64,000 nt of DNA from Phlebopus portentosus (taxonomy: Eukaryota > Basidiomycota > Agaricomycetes > Boletales > Boletinellaceae), in NCBI GenBank assembly GCA_037892935.1, contig JAYXKI010000012.1, positions 1,426,001 through 1,490,000 on the forward strand, in the 5' to 3' direction. Positions 49,041 through 60,443 of the stretch are shown here, in pieces. Within the stretch, counting starts at the first letter, position 1. Each line of letters starts with the position of its first letter. The notes beneath the pieces were generated by a model, which was not told the DNA's origin, did no database searches, and was given only the letters and a program-made list of their open reading frames with translations. Made by a program: the position numbers and the translations under genes.

Positions 49041-51240
49041 TCAATCTTCATATTGCATGAGCTGAGAGAGAAACTCTTTGTTAGTTTTGCGAGTGGTACG
49101 ATAGAAAGTCACTTACGTCTAATGTTAAGGAGCTAGAGTTATTCACCTCCTGATCACGGTAGATACCTACCAATGAGTTACCTCCTCCGCACAGAGAATT
49201 CTTCAAGCTAACGACCACAAACTGGAACTCGCCAGACGCTCGAGAACGGATGTAATTAGCGACCTTGGCGACATTCATATTGGCGAGTGCTGCATCAACC
49301 TCATCAAGAACAAAGAAAGATATACCTGTGAATAGCGAAAAGCAATGCGAGAGCAGCGACGGTCTTCTCTCCTCCCGGGAGCTGCTCCATATCTCTAAAT
49401 CGCTTCATCGTAGGCTTCGTATGGTATTTGATGCCAGCAGCAAATGATTCCTGCATGAAAAGCTTAGCAAATATCTCTTTCTGATACAAAACTTATCGAC
49501 TAACCCCACTGTCTTCCAGGCTCAGATACGCAACACTACCCATTGGCGCAGCCTTCCCTTTCGTAAGGTCTTTGTAGATCTGGTCAATGCACTCCGAAAT
49601 ATGAGTGAAAGCTTTGTTGAAAAGATCGCATCTGCAGAATCAGGTCATCATAAGCAAGATTAAGCTTCGCCACGTCACAATATTTACCTTCGCTTTCTCA
49701 TTTCGTTAAATTCGTCTCGAGCGCGTTTCGATTCTTTGCGGGCTTTCTCAGCCTCTTTCTCCGTGTCCAGCAGCTTGGTTTGAACATCGTCCAGTCTACA
49801 TCCGGATGTTAATGAATGTTCTTAATAAAGAACCAGATTTATCTGACCTCTCCATCACCTTCATGTTCGGTGCCATGCGCTCAATCTCTGTATTAAGCTT
49901 GGTGATGGACGAATCATACGTTGATCCCATCTCTGCTGATCCATCCTGAACGATTTCCGTCAGTGTCACTGTTCATACACGAAAAGGACTTGACAGTACT
50001 GACTTCTCGCTTCTCGTCGTCCAGTAAGTCAAACTCGACCTCAATACCGTAATCAGGGACACGTCGAGGCCTCTGTGTACCGTCTTCGTCGTCAATGTCC
50101 ATTGCCACCTCTTCTCGAAGATTCTGCATTGAAGTGAGTGACATAAAGCAGTGAGAACTGATTGTACGATGGGAAATCGAGCTAAAGCTCACCTCTTCAA
50201 TCGGAACGTTCTTTAAGCTGCATGATCTGAGAGGAAGTTTGATCCCTTCCAACCGACACCTTCGATAGATGGACAATCTTTCCAGAGCAAGTTTTTCAAT
50301 CTCATCATTCTATATCCACATGATTAGATGATGTTATAGGAAACGGATGCTTATTCAATTTCCTTTAGGGCATGGTCAAGGACTTTTGACGCTCTAGCGG
50401 TGTTCTTCTTGACGGCATCAAGTTCCTTCGTCTTAGTCTCTAAAACCTCGTTGAGTTCCTTGAGCTCCTCTTGAAGCTCGAGGATAGACCCTTGAAGTTG
50501 ATCAATTTCTTCCTGGTCTGCTTGCTTTTCGGCTTCATGCTTCTTAATAGCTGCACGCTCGGTATTTATAGCGGTGTCAAGCATTGCAAGGCGCTCCTGC
50601 AGCGTTGCCAGTTGCTATTCCTCGAATTGCGATCTGGGGGCGTTGCTCAATGCGTCTGATCTTCACGGCGAACTGTAAAAAAAAGGAACTTACTGATGGG
50701 TAAGACGTGCAATTTGTGTATCGAAACGCCTACGGGCTGCGGCCTCCTTGCTCGCGGCTTTCAGCTGCCGCAATTCGTATTCCCGAATGTTTTCCACGCC
50801 GATTTGTGCACAGAATCGTGCGAATATTCCATTCTCCTCTTCGTTGACGACTGCTGACAGAACTTCTATCCTTTCGACCAGAGCAGCGTGATTCGCTTTG
50901 GCCTGTAAATTCTGTTTCAATACCTCCAAAATGGCATTGTGTCACAAGGCGCGAACCTGCTTCAATTCTGGCGTCTACTTTTTCATTTCGCTCTTGATGT
51001 GTTGCAGCTCATCCTGCTTGCCTTTAAGACTTGAGGTTAAAGCAGCCTGTGATATAAATAGTCACTCCTTAGTACCCTGACAAAAGAGCCGACTTAAGCA
51101 TACCAAGTCATCTTTCGCTAGAGTCAGGGACGATTCTATGCGTGTGATCTCGGCCACTAGATTCTCATCTGCTGTACTTCGTGGCCTTGATTTGTTCAGG
51201 TCGCGCAGTTGCTTAATGTTGCGGACCATTAAAGTAAGCA
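49041..51240 (-). pseudogene. SMC1: cohesin SMC1 C-terminal half inside element E1
   Basis: Minus strand, introns retained. It starts at NIKQLRDLNKSRPRSTADEN (about 51230) and reads through coiled coil (AKANHAALVERIEVLSAVV; FARFCAQIGVENIREYELRQ; LDTAINTERAAIKKHEAEKQ), the acidic linker [38 protein letters not shown], a C-motif changed to LPGGEK (family LSGGEK), Walker [12 protein letters not shown], and ends LMQYED with TGA at 49043-49041. A deletion around 49318 removes the intron and SYQPS codons before Walker B and shifts the frame. SMC1's N-terminal half (Walker A, hinge) is absent. Confidence 0.9.
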
Positions 51241-51657
51241 GGGACAATGAAAGAAGACAGGGTGGAGGATGATGGTGGTAAGAAGACAAGAAGTTGACGC
51301 ATCCCACCCATCGCCCGCTCACTCACACTGATCGCCCACTGAACAGCCCACTGCACAGATCGCCCGCAGATCACCCACCAAATGCAGTGATCGCCCGCTG
51401 AACGGCCCGCTGAGCAGCCACTGATCGCTCACCCGAGTGCAACTGGTAGCAAAATTACTAATTGCGTCAGTTGTGACATTTGAAATCTCACAAAGAGGGA
51501 AATCGTGTGTGACATAATAAATCGCGACCTTGCCGAGATTTCAAATTTCCCTTTCTGTGGCAAACACGTTACTATTTGTAATCTCAGATGGGTCGAAACC
51601 CCTTTCGCAACTGGTTACGCAATTTATTGTCTCAACAAAGTCGAGAGGCACGTTGCC

Positions 51658-51660
51658 ATA
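51658..51660 (+). repeat. TSD ATA, left copy, of element E2
   Basis: ATA precedes E2 and recurs at 55185-55187. The uninterrupted sequence is seen in the mirror arm of E1. Confidence 0.8.
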
Positions 51661-54600
51661 CACAGCAGGCAAAGGTCGGTTTCGGCAGGGCCGCGATAAC
51701 GAGCGAAAGTAGAAACGAAATTAATAATTGCGCCAATGATTGCGGCAGGGTCGTGACTTATTAATGCAACGTGCCTGTCGGCTTTGTTGAGACAATAAAT
51801 TGCATAATTGATTGCAAAAGGGGTTTCGACCTATCTGAGATTACAAATTGCAACATGTTTGCCACAGAAAGGGAAAATTTGAAGTTGCGTCACGGTGGCA
51901 ATTTATTAAGTCACTCGCGATTTCCCCCTTTGTGAGATTTCAAATGTCACACTTGACGCGATTTGTAATTTCGCCACCGGGTGGGCGATCAGTGGGCGAT
52001 CAGCGGGTGATCAGCGGGCCGTTCACTGCATTCAGTGGGCGATCAGCGGGACATTCAGTGGGCGATCTGCAGGTGATCTGCGGGTGATCACTGGGCGATC
52101 AATGTGGCGGGCGATGAACGGGCGGAAAGAAATTTATTACATATAATCTCATCTCAACTTCTTTCATTGCTGGTAATTTTAGTGCTAGTTGTTTCCTTTG
52201 TTCTATGCTGTCTTCTCTTCTATTTGCTGTTCACGTTCGCATTGCATTGATCATCACATTTACTCCGTATGCCCATTTTATGTTGTGGAATTCGTACAAG
52301 CTACATATTGTTATTACATTTATGATTATGACAGCAAGGGTTGATAGAATAAATAGAGTGTGCGGTGATTCAGCAGAGTTCACGGCAATCAGTCATCATA
52401 TTGTGTGAGCTGAAAGAGAAATTCCCCATTAATTTTGCGAGTGGTATGATAAAAAGTCACTTACGTCTAATGTTAAGGAGCTGGAACTGTTCACTTCCTG
52501 ATCACGGTAGATACCTACCAACGAGTTGCCTCGTTCGTACAGGGAATTCTTCAAACTAATGACTATAAACTGGAACTCGCCAGACGCCCGGGAACGGATG
52601 TAATTAGCGATCTTGGCGACATTCGTATTGTCGAGTGCTGCATCAACCTCATCAAGAACGAAGAAAGGGACTGGTTGATAACTAGAGTGACGGGTGAAAA
52701 GAGTGTAAGGAAAAGTTCGTGAGAACAATGAAGAAAGGGATACCTGTGAATAGCGAAAAGCAATGCGAGAGCAGCGACAGTCTTCTCTCCTCCCGAGAGC
52801 TGCTCCATATCTCTAAATCGCTTCATCGGAGGCATCGCATGGTACTTAATGCCAGCAGCAAACGGTTCCTGCGTGCAAAGCTTAGCAAATAACTTCTTCT
52901 GATACAAAATTCATCGACTAACCTCGTTGTCTTCCAGGCTCAGATAAGCAACACCGCCCATTGGCGCAGCCTTCCCTTTCGTAAGGTCTTTGTAGATTTG
53001 ATCAATGCGCTCCGAAATATGAGTGAAAGCTTTGTTGAAAAGATCGCATCTGCAGAAGACAAGTCATTATAAACAAGATTGAGCTTCACCACGTTACAAT
53101 ATTTACCTTCGCTTTCTTATATCATTAAATTCGTCCCGAGCGCGTTTCGACTCTTTGCGGACTTTCTCAGCCGCTTTCTCCGTGTCCAGCAGCTTGGTTT
53201 GAACATCGTCCAGTCTACATCCGGACGTTCGTGAATGTCCTTAATTAAGAACTAGATTTACCTGACCTCTCCATTGCCTTCATGTTCGGTGCCATGCGCT
53301 CGATCTCTGTATTAAGCTTGGTGATAGACGAATCGTACGTTGATCCCATCTCTGCTGATCCATCCTGAACGACTTTCGTCGGACATTGTTCATACATGAA
53401 AAGGACTTGACTGTACATACTTCTCGCTCCTCGTCGTCCAGTAAGTCAAACTCCACCTCAATACCGTAATCAGGGACGCGTCGAGGCCTCTGTGTACCGT
53501 CTTCGTCATCAATGTCCATTGTCACCTCTTCTCGAAGATTCTGCATCGAAGTGAGTGACAGAAAGCAATGAGAACTGATTGTACGACGGGAAATCGAGCC
53601 AAAACTCACCTCTTCAATTGGAACGTTCTTTAAGCTGCCTGATCCGAGACGAAGTTTAATCTCTTCCAACCGACACTTTCGAGAGATAGACGATCTCTCC
53701 AGAGCAAGTTTTTCAATCTCGTCATTCTAGATCCATATGATTAGACGATGTTATAGGGAACGCATGCTTATTCCAACCTTCGAAGCAATTTCCTTTAGAG
53801 CATGGTCAAGGACTTTTGACGCTCTAGCGGTGTTCTTCTTGACGGTATCAAGTTCCTTCGTCTTAGTCTCTAAAACCTCGTTGAGTTCCTTGAGCTCCTC
53901 TTGAAGCTCGAGGATAGACTCCTGAAGCTGATCAATTTCTTCCTGGACTGCTTGCTTTTCGGCTTCATGCTTCTTAATAGCTGCGCGCTCGGCATTTATA
54001 GCGGTGTCAAGCATTGCAAGGCGCTCTTGCAGCGTTGCCAGTTGCTGTTCCTCGAATTGCGACCTGAGGGCGTCACTCAGTACGTCCGATCTTCACGGCA
54101 AACTATAAAAAAAAGGAAACTTACTGATGGGTAAGACGTGCAGTTTGTGTCTCGAAACGCCTACGAGCCGCAGCCTCCTCACTCGCGGCTTTCAGCTGCC
54201 GCGATTCGTATTCCCGAATGTTTTCCACGCCAATTTGTGCGCAGAATCGTGCGAATATTTCATCCTCCGCTTTGTTGACGACTGTGGACAAAGCTTCTAT
54301 CCTTTCGACCAGAGCAGCGTGATTCGCTTTGGCCTGTAAATTCTGTTTCAATACTTTCAAAATGGCATTGTGTCACAAGGCGCGAACCTACTTCAATTCC
54401 GGCGTCTTCTTTTTCATTTCGCTCTTGATGTGTCGCAGCTCATCCTGCTTGCCTTTAAGACTTGAGGTCAAAGCAGCCTGGGGAATTGGAGGTCACCCCT
54501 CAGTACCCTGACAAAGGAGCCAACGTTAAGCATACCAAGTCATCTTTTACTAGAGTCAGGGATGATTCTATGCGTGTGATCTCGACCACTAGGTTCTCAT

Positions 54601-55184
54601 CTGCTTTACTTCATGGCCTTGATCTGTTAAGGTCGTGCAGTTGCCTAATGTTACGAGTCGTTAAAGTAAGCAGGGACGGTGAAGGAAGACAGGATGGAGG
54701 ATGACGGTGGCAAGAAGACAAGAAATTGATGCGTCCCATCGCCCGCAGATCGCCCACTGAATGTGGTGATCGCCTGCTGATCACCCACTGAACGGACCGC
54801 TGATCGCCCACTGGATGCGGTGATCGCCCGCGGAACGACCCGCTGATCGCCCACTGATCGCCCACCCGGTGGCGAAATTACAAATCGCGTCAAGTGTGAC
54901 ATTTGAAATCTCACAAAGGGGGAAATCGCGAGTGACTTAATAAATTGCCACCGTGACGCAACTTCAAATTTCCCTTTCCGTGGCAAACATGTTGCAATTT
55001 GTAATCTCAGATAGGTCGAAACCCCTTTTGCAATCAATTACGCAATTTATTGTCTCAACAAAGCCGACAGGCACGTTGCATCAATAAGTCACAACCCTGC
55101 CGCAATCATTGACGCAATTATTAATTTCGTTTCTACTTTCGCTCGTTATCGCGGCCCTGCCGAAACCGACCTTTGCCTGCTGTG
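51661..55184. mobile_element. TIR element E2 carrying an SMC1 fragment, inserted in the right TIR of E1
   Basis: 3,524 bp. Both ends read CACAGCAGGCAAAGGTCGGT (inverted), and the arms are almost identical for about 340 bp before diverging in the GGGCGATCAG minisatellite (about 51975-52110 and 54735-54865). It is flanked by ATA (51658-51660 and 55185-55187). Removing E2 and one ATA rebuilds the E1 TIR reading GCCATAATAAGTCAC, exactly the reverse complement of E1's left arm. Non-autonomous: no transposase. Confidence 0.88.
52389..54660 (-). pseudogene. SMC1: cohesin SMC1 C-terminal half inside element E2, nearly intact exons
   Basis: Starts at NIRQLHDLNRSRP (about 54650) and ends LTQYDD with TGA at 52391-52389, the native SMC1 terminus. 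Nine or so GT-AG introns are intact, and exon joins give continuous SMC1 sequence: [108 protein letters not shown]. The ABC signature LSGGEK and Walker B are preserved. Two nonsense codons (TGA 54613-54611; TAG 54390-54388) correspond to CGA and CAG in the E1 copy. Without the N-terminal ATPase half it cannot act as SMC1, though a C-terminal head fragment could in principle be made. Confidence 0.92.
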
Positions 55185-55518
55185 ATAATAAGTCACGACG
55201 CTGACGCAATCATTGACGCGATTATTAATTTCATTCCTACTTTCGACCGTTATCGCAGCACTGCCGAAACCGGTTTTTGCCCGCTGTGACAATACCATTG
55301 CCGACCACCACCACCAATATGCGTTCCAGAGTTCCTCAGTCAATCTGTTCCAGCAATATACCCGCCTTATCACTCGCCGTCCCCCGCGCCGGCTTTCGGG
55401 ATACATCTACGGTGACCTTGTAGCGCTCTCGTATCGATCGGCTTGCTGATGTCTACGAGAGGTGGCCCGAATTGTATGTAAGCTCTTGCGCTGCGCAGTA
55501 CGGGTATGTGATGATCTA

Positions 55519-56987
55519 CTATATAAACCCGGTCCTGTGTCTTTTCATTTCTGTTCCTATTTTGCCCTTGATCTATCGCAAATGAACTTTGATGAAGGCG
55601 CAGACGCCTTCTCCACGGGCTTGCCAACGATTGCCGATGAATGGCCAGGGCAGACGTTCGATCCTCAGGCTGTGGGTAAGCATTGACTATCGTCGCGACG
55701 CGGACTTGCCCTGAGCTGACTCACCCGTCCGTGTATATGATTTCCGTCAGATGCCAGTGAAGATTCTATGCTCAACGCTCAGTGTATGAGGCCTTTCAAG
55801 GATTGGCTGCCGCCGCTGCCAGAATGTATGTTCATTGGCATACGGTGTTAGTCGACCATTAACGCGTTATGCATGCAGCACTTGGACTCAGTTTTGCGAA
55901 TGGTTCGTTCGTATACAGCTCGCGCTTGCTTGAATCCTCTCTTTATCATCATCTACTATTAGAGGAGGCAATTGCGCAAAACGATTCTGGGGTCGATTTC
56001 TTTGCCCAATACGTGGACCTTGATGGAAGTACGCTACAGGGTTCGTCCAACAGAAATTATCCTCACTGGGCAACACTGATTACCTCTTTTATCGTTTCCG
56101 GCGTTGTTAGATACATCAAATGGATGCTCTGGCGAAGGAACTGGTGAGACTGCTGGTGAGAAAGGCGCCACCAGTCGTCAATACCGCGAATACGAGGAAG
56201 TCACGGTCGAAGCATCTGCCGATCCCGCTGCTGAAAATGAAAGCACCGTAGGACGTCGTTCTCGTGAGTATTTCGTATCGACTTTCTGTCACGATGTGTC
56301 TGATCCTTATCATCGCATACGGAACGCCAGTTGCTTTCGAAGAACCGATGGCGATTCCGGGACCCTATAAAAACAGAGAAGAAGAGATCTTGTCACGGAT
56401 CGCCGAAATTACTAAGAAGGATAGATATCAACATGATATCTACAAACAAAGTCTCGCTCATATGCCCGGACGTAAAATGACTATGACGTTATGGAGCGCG
56501 ATCGCCAAGGAAGAACCCATCTGTCACTGCTGCACCGCCCACAAAAAAACTGATACGGGGAGAGACGTCGCCTGCGGATGGGCATACATGACCTGCAAAA
56601 CATGCAAGAGACATTACTGCGCGGAATATTTCCACCGTTGGTATGTCCGTCTCGTTTATTTGTTTGACGGGTCATTTTTCTCCTTCTCACGCCTCTGATA
56701 GGAAGTTCGCCTCGTGCAGAAAAGTCATATTCAAGGATGTCGACGGTAAGGAACCACCTCGTAAAAAACGTTACTCGACGCCTCGATCTTCCTTCACATT
56801 CCGTCATGGAGAAAGCTTCGTATGCAGTCTGTGTGACACTAAGCGTTGTTCCTGCCGAGAGTGCCCTGGAAAGGAAGAATCGACTAAAGCTGGCCCTAGA
56901 GACTTACCATGCTCTCCGAAGTGGATCGAGATGTCCGACTACGTCTTCTATGTGTACGGCCACCACGCAGTGAAGTTCCTTTTTTGA
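55519..56987 (+). CDS. multi-exon Cys-rich protein (4CXXC/CDCA7-like cluster), exon structure partly resolved
   Basis: TATA-like CTATATAAAC at about 55519 precedes ATG 55582 (MNFDEGADAFSTGLPTIADE). Introns follow after QAV (donor GTAAGC, about 55675) and after LPPLPE. Later coding includes REEEILSRIAEITKKDRYQH and a Cys cluster: CHCCTAHKK, CGWAYMTCKTCKRHYCAEYF, intron 56641-56700, KFASCRKVIFK, SFVCSLCDTKRCSCRECPGK, to a stop at 56987. The spacing C-x2-C ... C-x2-C-x4-C ... C-x2-C-x4-C-x-C-x2-C resembles zf-4CXXC_R1 (CDCA7-type) DNA-binding clusters, which is an inference. The middle exons (55850-56250) are uncertain and may contain lesions. Confidence 0.45.
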
Positions 56988-58312
56988 TTATCTCGCGCTG
57001 TCTCTTTTTACGTACTGCGTATTCTGGAAATAATACGCCACAATTTGTGTATGGCGACGAACAGATGAAACAAAGTCTTTACAGTAAGATTACATTTGTC
57101 CTGCTTACTATTTGGTTTATCTTCGATATTACCAGTCTTCTTGTTATTGTTTATGTGTAGTCATCTTGGCAATTTGTTGCTACTGTTGCTCTTCTTCTCT
57201 TCCCTCCTCATATATCGCCTCCTTTCAGTTTCCGCCATTGCCAACGCGGTCGTTGCTTCTTACCTCTATGCCTGCCCTCCAGTAGGTGAGGCGACAGTTC
57301 ACTTAACATGTCACCCGCAGGTTCCTTTATAATACGGCCTTTACTTCATCCCTTCCGGTATCTTGCTCAGCTGTAGTCCGAGCATTTCAATGATCAACCG
57401 CATGCAGAAGAATGGCAGGATCTCACCGAAGTTTATGCTGAATACGCCAGGACCCAAGGTGAATTGGAAATCTTGATTGTGCTCTTGCTGGAGTTCTTGC
57501 TGAACTTGAAGATATAATTTTGGCGTTGTCCAATTTGAACGCCAGCCCTCGCGCATCAAAAAGCAAACCGAGCGAGTTCAAGCCTACTGATCAGTTCGCA
57601 ACTCAGCTTTCCAAATCACTTACCAAATGTGACGTTCCCCTAGTCGAGCCTAAAAAGACGAAGAATGTCGAAGCGAACCTGAAGGAAGAGAACGCCTTAC
57701 AAAAGCGGTATTCGGCCTGCAATCAAGGGTATCTGAACTGAGTCAATTACAGGAGACAGCGCTACCTCCAGATGAAGATCTACAGGCCATTCAACTGACG
57801 TCAACAGTATTATAAGCAATCTTATCTTCTTATAGTCGAATTCGGAGCCATAGAAGAACATGACTCTATTAGATCCGGTCCGTGAGATACCAGCAAGTAT
57901 CGAAAATGCCGAGCGAGAGTGCAGGGTACGAACGCAGAACGGGTCTATTCGAGGGGCACGTGAGGCAATCACGACGATCCAGGATCCATTCGAGAGCACC
58001 TAGCCAACCATCAGCTGACGATCCAGGTTTATATCAAAGATATGGATACACCTGATCGTGATGAAAGGGGCGAACTTCCGGGAAGCATTGCTGCTAGTGC
58101 GAGGCAAACGGGCCAGTCAACGCCATAGATCAACGACATTGTTCGGGTGCCAATCAACCAGGGAAGGCATGAGGAAGTCTGAAGCAATCTCGAGGCATGC
58201 TCTATGAGCGTTGATATCGTTCCTGGGTCGCGCATGCTGATGCTTGAGATGGTGAGCTTGATTTGATAAACAAGCAAAGAGAATCATCTCACTATTAGGA
58301 GCCGGCTCTGGC
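56988..58312. other. region of short unassigned open frames
   Basis: A plus-strand frame 56909-57160 ends in a hydrophobic stretch (LLTIWFIFDITSLLVIVYV). A plus-strand frame 57520-57741 is Lys-rich. A plus-strand reading near 57390 gives EEWQDLTEVYAEYARTQGEL, possibly a coiled-coil exon remnant. Minus-strand frames 57697-57999 and 58029-58277 have no recognised homology. Confidence 0.25.
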
Positions 58313-58470
58313 CGTATGCGTATAATCCGTATACGGGCTGTCCGTATACGGATGGGGCCGTATCCGTATGATCCAATAAGAGCAAAATATACGGGTCGTA
58401 TATATACGCCCGTATCCGTATACAAAGGTCTGAAATTTTGACGTTTACGGCTTATACGCCATATACGGAG
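58313..58470. repeat. second cluster of CCGTATACGG-like palindromes
   Basis: Seven or more CCGTAT/ATACGG half-sites, including TCCGTATACGG and GTATACGG palindromes, as at 41395-41540. Confidence 0.7.
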
Positions 58471-60443
58471 CTAAGGGCCCGTGCCTCCCGGTGACACAGA
58501 ATTAAGTATATTTCATACCATTTTGGTGATTTGGTAGATCTCTTACTTGAAATTTAGATTCCTGGGCCTGCCCCATGTTCATCAATACAGTGCATAACAA
58601 GAAAAGGTCATGAAGATGCATAAAATCATCTTTGATTCTTCACAACAGGCAAAACCTACGTGGAATTGTACTGTAGAAGTGCAGTAAGACTCTAAACCGA
58701 GCTGAAGCACGCGACGATCACCTTCCTAAAATGAAGTATTTCGATCGCGAAATATTCTTTGATATTACATAAACTAAGGTGCATGAATTTGGACTAGAAG
58801 GACTAGGCAGTACTATTTGTACTATTCGAGATAAAAGTAAGCAAGATTAATCTCTGGTGATGCATGCAGCAAGCAAAAAGGATACACCGTGGAAAGCAGG
58901 GAGAATCGATACAAGCAAGCTCTTTAAGGATAACTTTGTATGCTGAACAATCGTCATGTCCATAGCATGTCCGTGAACTGCAAAGCTCTTGTGTCAGGAT
59001 TGGCAGGCAAGTTCAGCGAAAGTATTACCTTTAGAAAATGTGTCTCCTCATACCATTTCTCTGCTTTCTTCTACTTGGTGCAAACATAGTAAGCTCTTCA
59101 TGAGTGGATACGCGGATGCAAGAAAGTGTCCGATGGTTTGGAAGAATCTTGAGCAAAAACGACCATAACCGTAGAAGCTGCTTTCGTCATTGTCGTTTGG
59201 TGTATGTACCGACTCCATTTATCTGGAGACAATAGGTGCAACGTGGCTGTTAACACGAATCGAAACGAATAAATGCATAGGACTTCCGTACTAACGGATC
59301 AACGTGACGACTAGAGCGCGTGTCAGATGCCGCCGTTGGTGAAATGAAATGTATCTTGGAGCTTCGAGTTGTTGACGGTGGGAGAATACAAGAATATGAA
59401 GCAGATCGGGAGATGAAAAAGCAACAGTGCAGTGCAGTACGTTAAGCAATCACAGCAAGGGAATGAAGTCGATAGATTTCCTCATTGAGCTCTCAACGTC
59501 GATCAGAACATATATGGTCACTTGCTACGCAACACAGATCATGTCGAGGAAAGGGATTTGGTGTCGATTATGTGACCCTTTCACCCCATCTTCATTGGCA
59601 GTGGGGTATTTTAACGTCCAAGAAGCATCCTGGTTTCGTGCTTCTGTCATCCCGGTTCGAATTTGGGTCCGTGGTCCCAACACGTCCGGTGTTCGGGAAG
59701 AAGATGGACATCCGTCGCGTGACCTTCACTTTTCCAAGTTCGTCGCCACGATTGGGTCACGTGCATCGGGGACAGACAGGAAGCAACAAGATGCCAAGGT
59801 TGAAATTAGCTAATGCCTTCGAACATGTAATCAAGCTATTATTACAGGTGGTTCCTCTAAGTCTTCGTCACCCCCATTTTGGGAAAGTGATTTGCACACC
59901 ATCTAAGGAAAGTAAACATGCCGATCTGAACCACCCCCTGTACAACTGGCAGTGTTGCTCTCGACAAAGTCGGCCTTCCACAAAGATGTTGAAAGTATCG
60001 TCGATGGGGTCTGAATAGCAAGAACGCAAGCTGCAGGCCTAGCGGCCTGGTCCAAGTCCAAGCCCAGTGAGAAAATGAGTGATTCTCATGTTGATGTGGT
60101 GTTGACGACATTGCTTTTAGACCTGGCGCTTCATCCGGCGGCTCACGGGGCCAGCTTGTTGACGACAAGAGTCTCTTTGGCCTGTGAATGTGTTTCGACA
60201 GGGAAGAGTATTCTTGTCGACTCGACGGAAATACGAGGACTGGACTACGAGGAATGAGAACATCGTTCCGTTCAGAACGGATCGCTGACACCGATGAAGA
60301 TATCTGGAATTTTTTGAGACGAAATGAAAATTAAAAATGAAACAACGTAAGCATTTTCTTTCCTTTTCGACAGCTTTAAATTTCCTTATGTATTTCTCCC
60401 TCAACTTCGCTCCAAATCTTTAGATTTCCAACTTCCCCTTATT
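58471..60443. other. non-coding or unassigned stretch
   Basis: It is AT-rich to about 59400. Overlapping plus-strand frames at 59427-59813 and 59485-60018 have no recognisable domain. A short repeat shared with 32207-32262 lies at 59845-59905. A minus-strand frame at 59857-60291 is unassigned. Confidence 0.35.

Larger units (their letters stand above)
48325..55288. mobile_element. TIR element E1 carrying an SMC1 fragment, split by element E2
   Basis: E1 is 48325-51660 plus 55188-55288 (about 3.44 kb without E2). The left end reads TACAGCAGGCAAAAAC and the right end, reversed, CACAGCGGGCAAAAAC. The inverted arms share about 300 bp of unique sequence plus a GGGCGATCAG-type minisatellite, and they enclose an SMC1 fragment at 49041-51240. 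No transposase is present, so it would need one in trans. CACAG ends with a 3-bp TSD suggest a CACTA/CMC-like superfamily (inference). Confidence 0.8.

Noticed and set aside
48183..49060. Open frames at the left end of element E1
   Set aside because: They translate the terminal inverted repeat. The same frames recur in the other arms, so they follow the repeat and not a protein.
51975..52110. CRISPR-like array from the GGGCGATCAG repeats
   Set aside because: Repeats are 10 bp, degenerate and contiguous without unique spacers, in a eukaryotic genome.
48325..55288. Tandem segmental duplication of an SMC1 gene
   Set aside because: Long inverted arms, matching ends and 3-bp TSDs that rebuild an interrupted arm fit nested transposition better than tandem duplication.
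59640..59665. tRNA-like GGTTCGAATTTGG box
   Set aside because: Resembles a B box only. No A box or cloverleaf could be folded around it.
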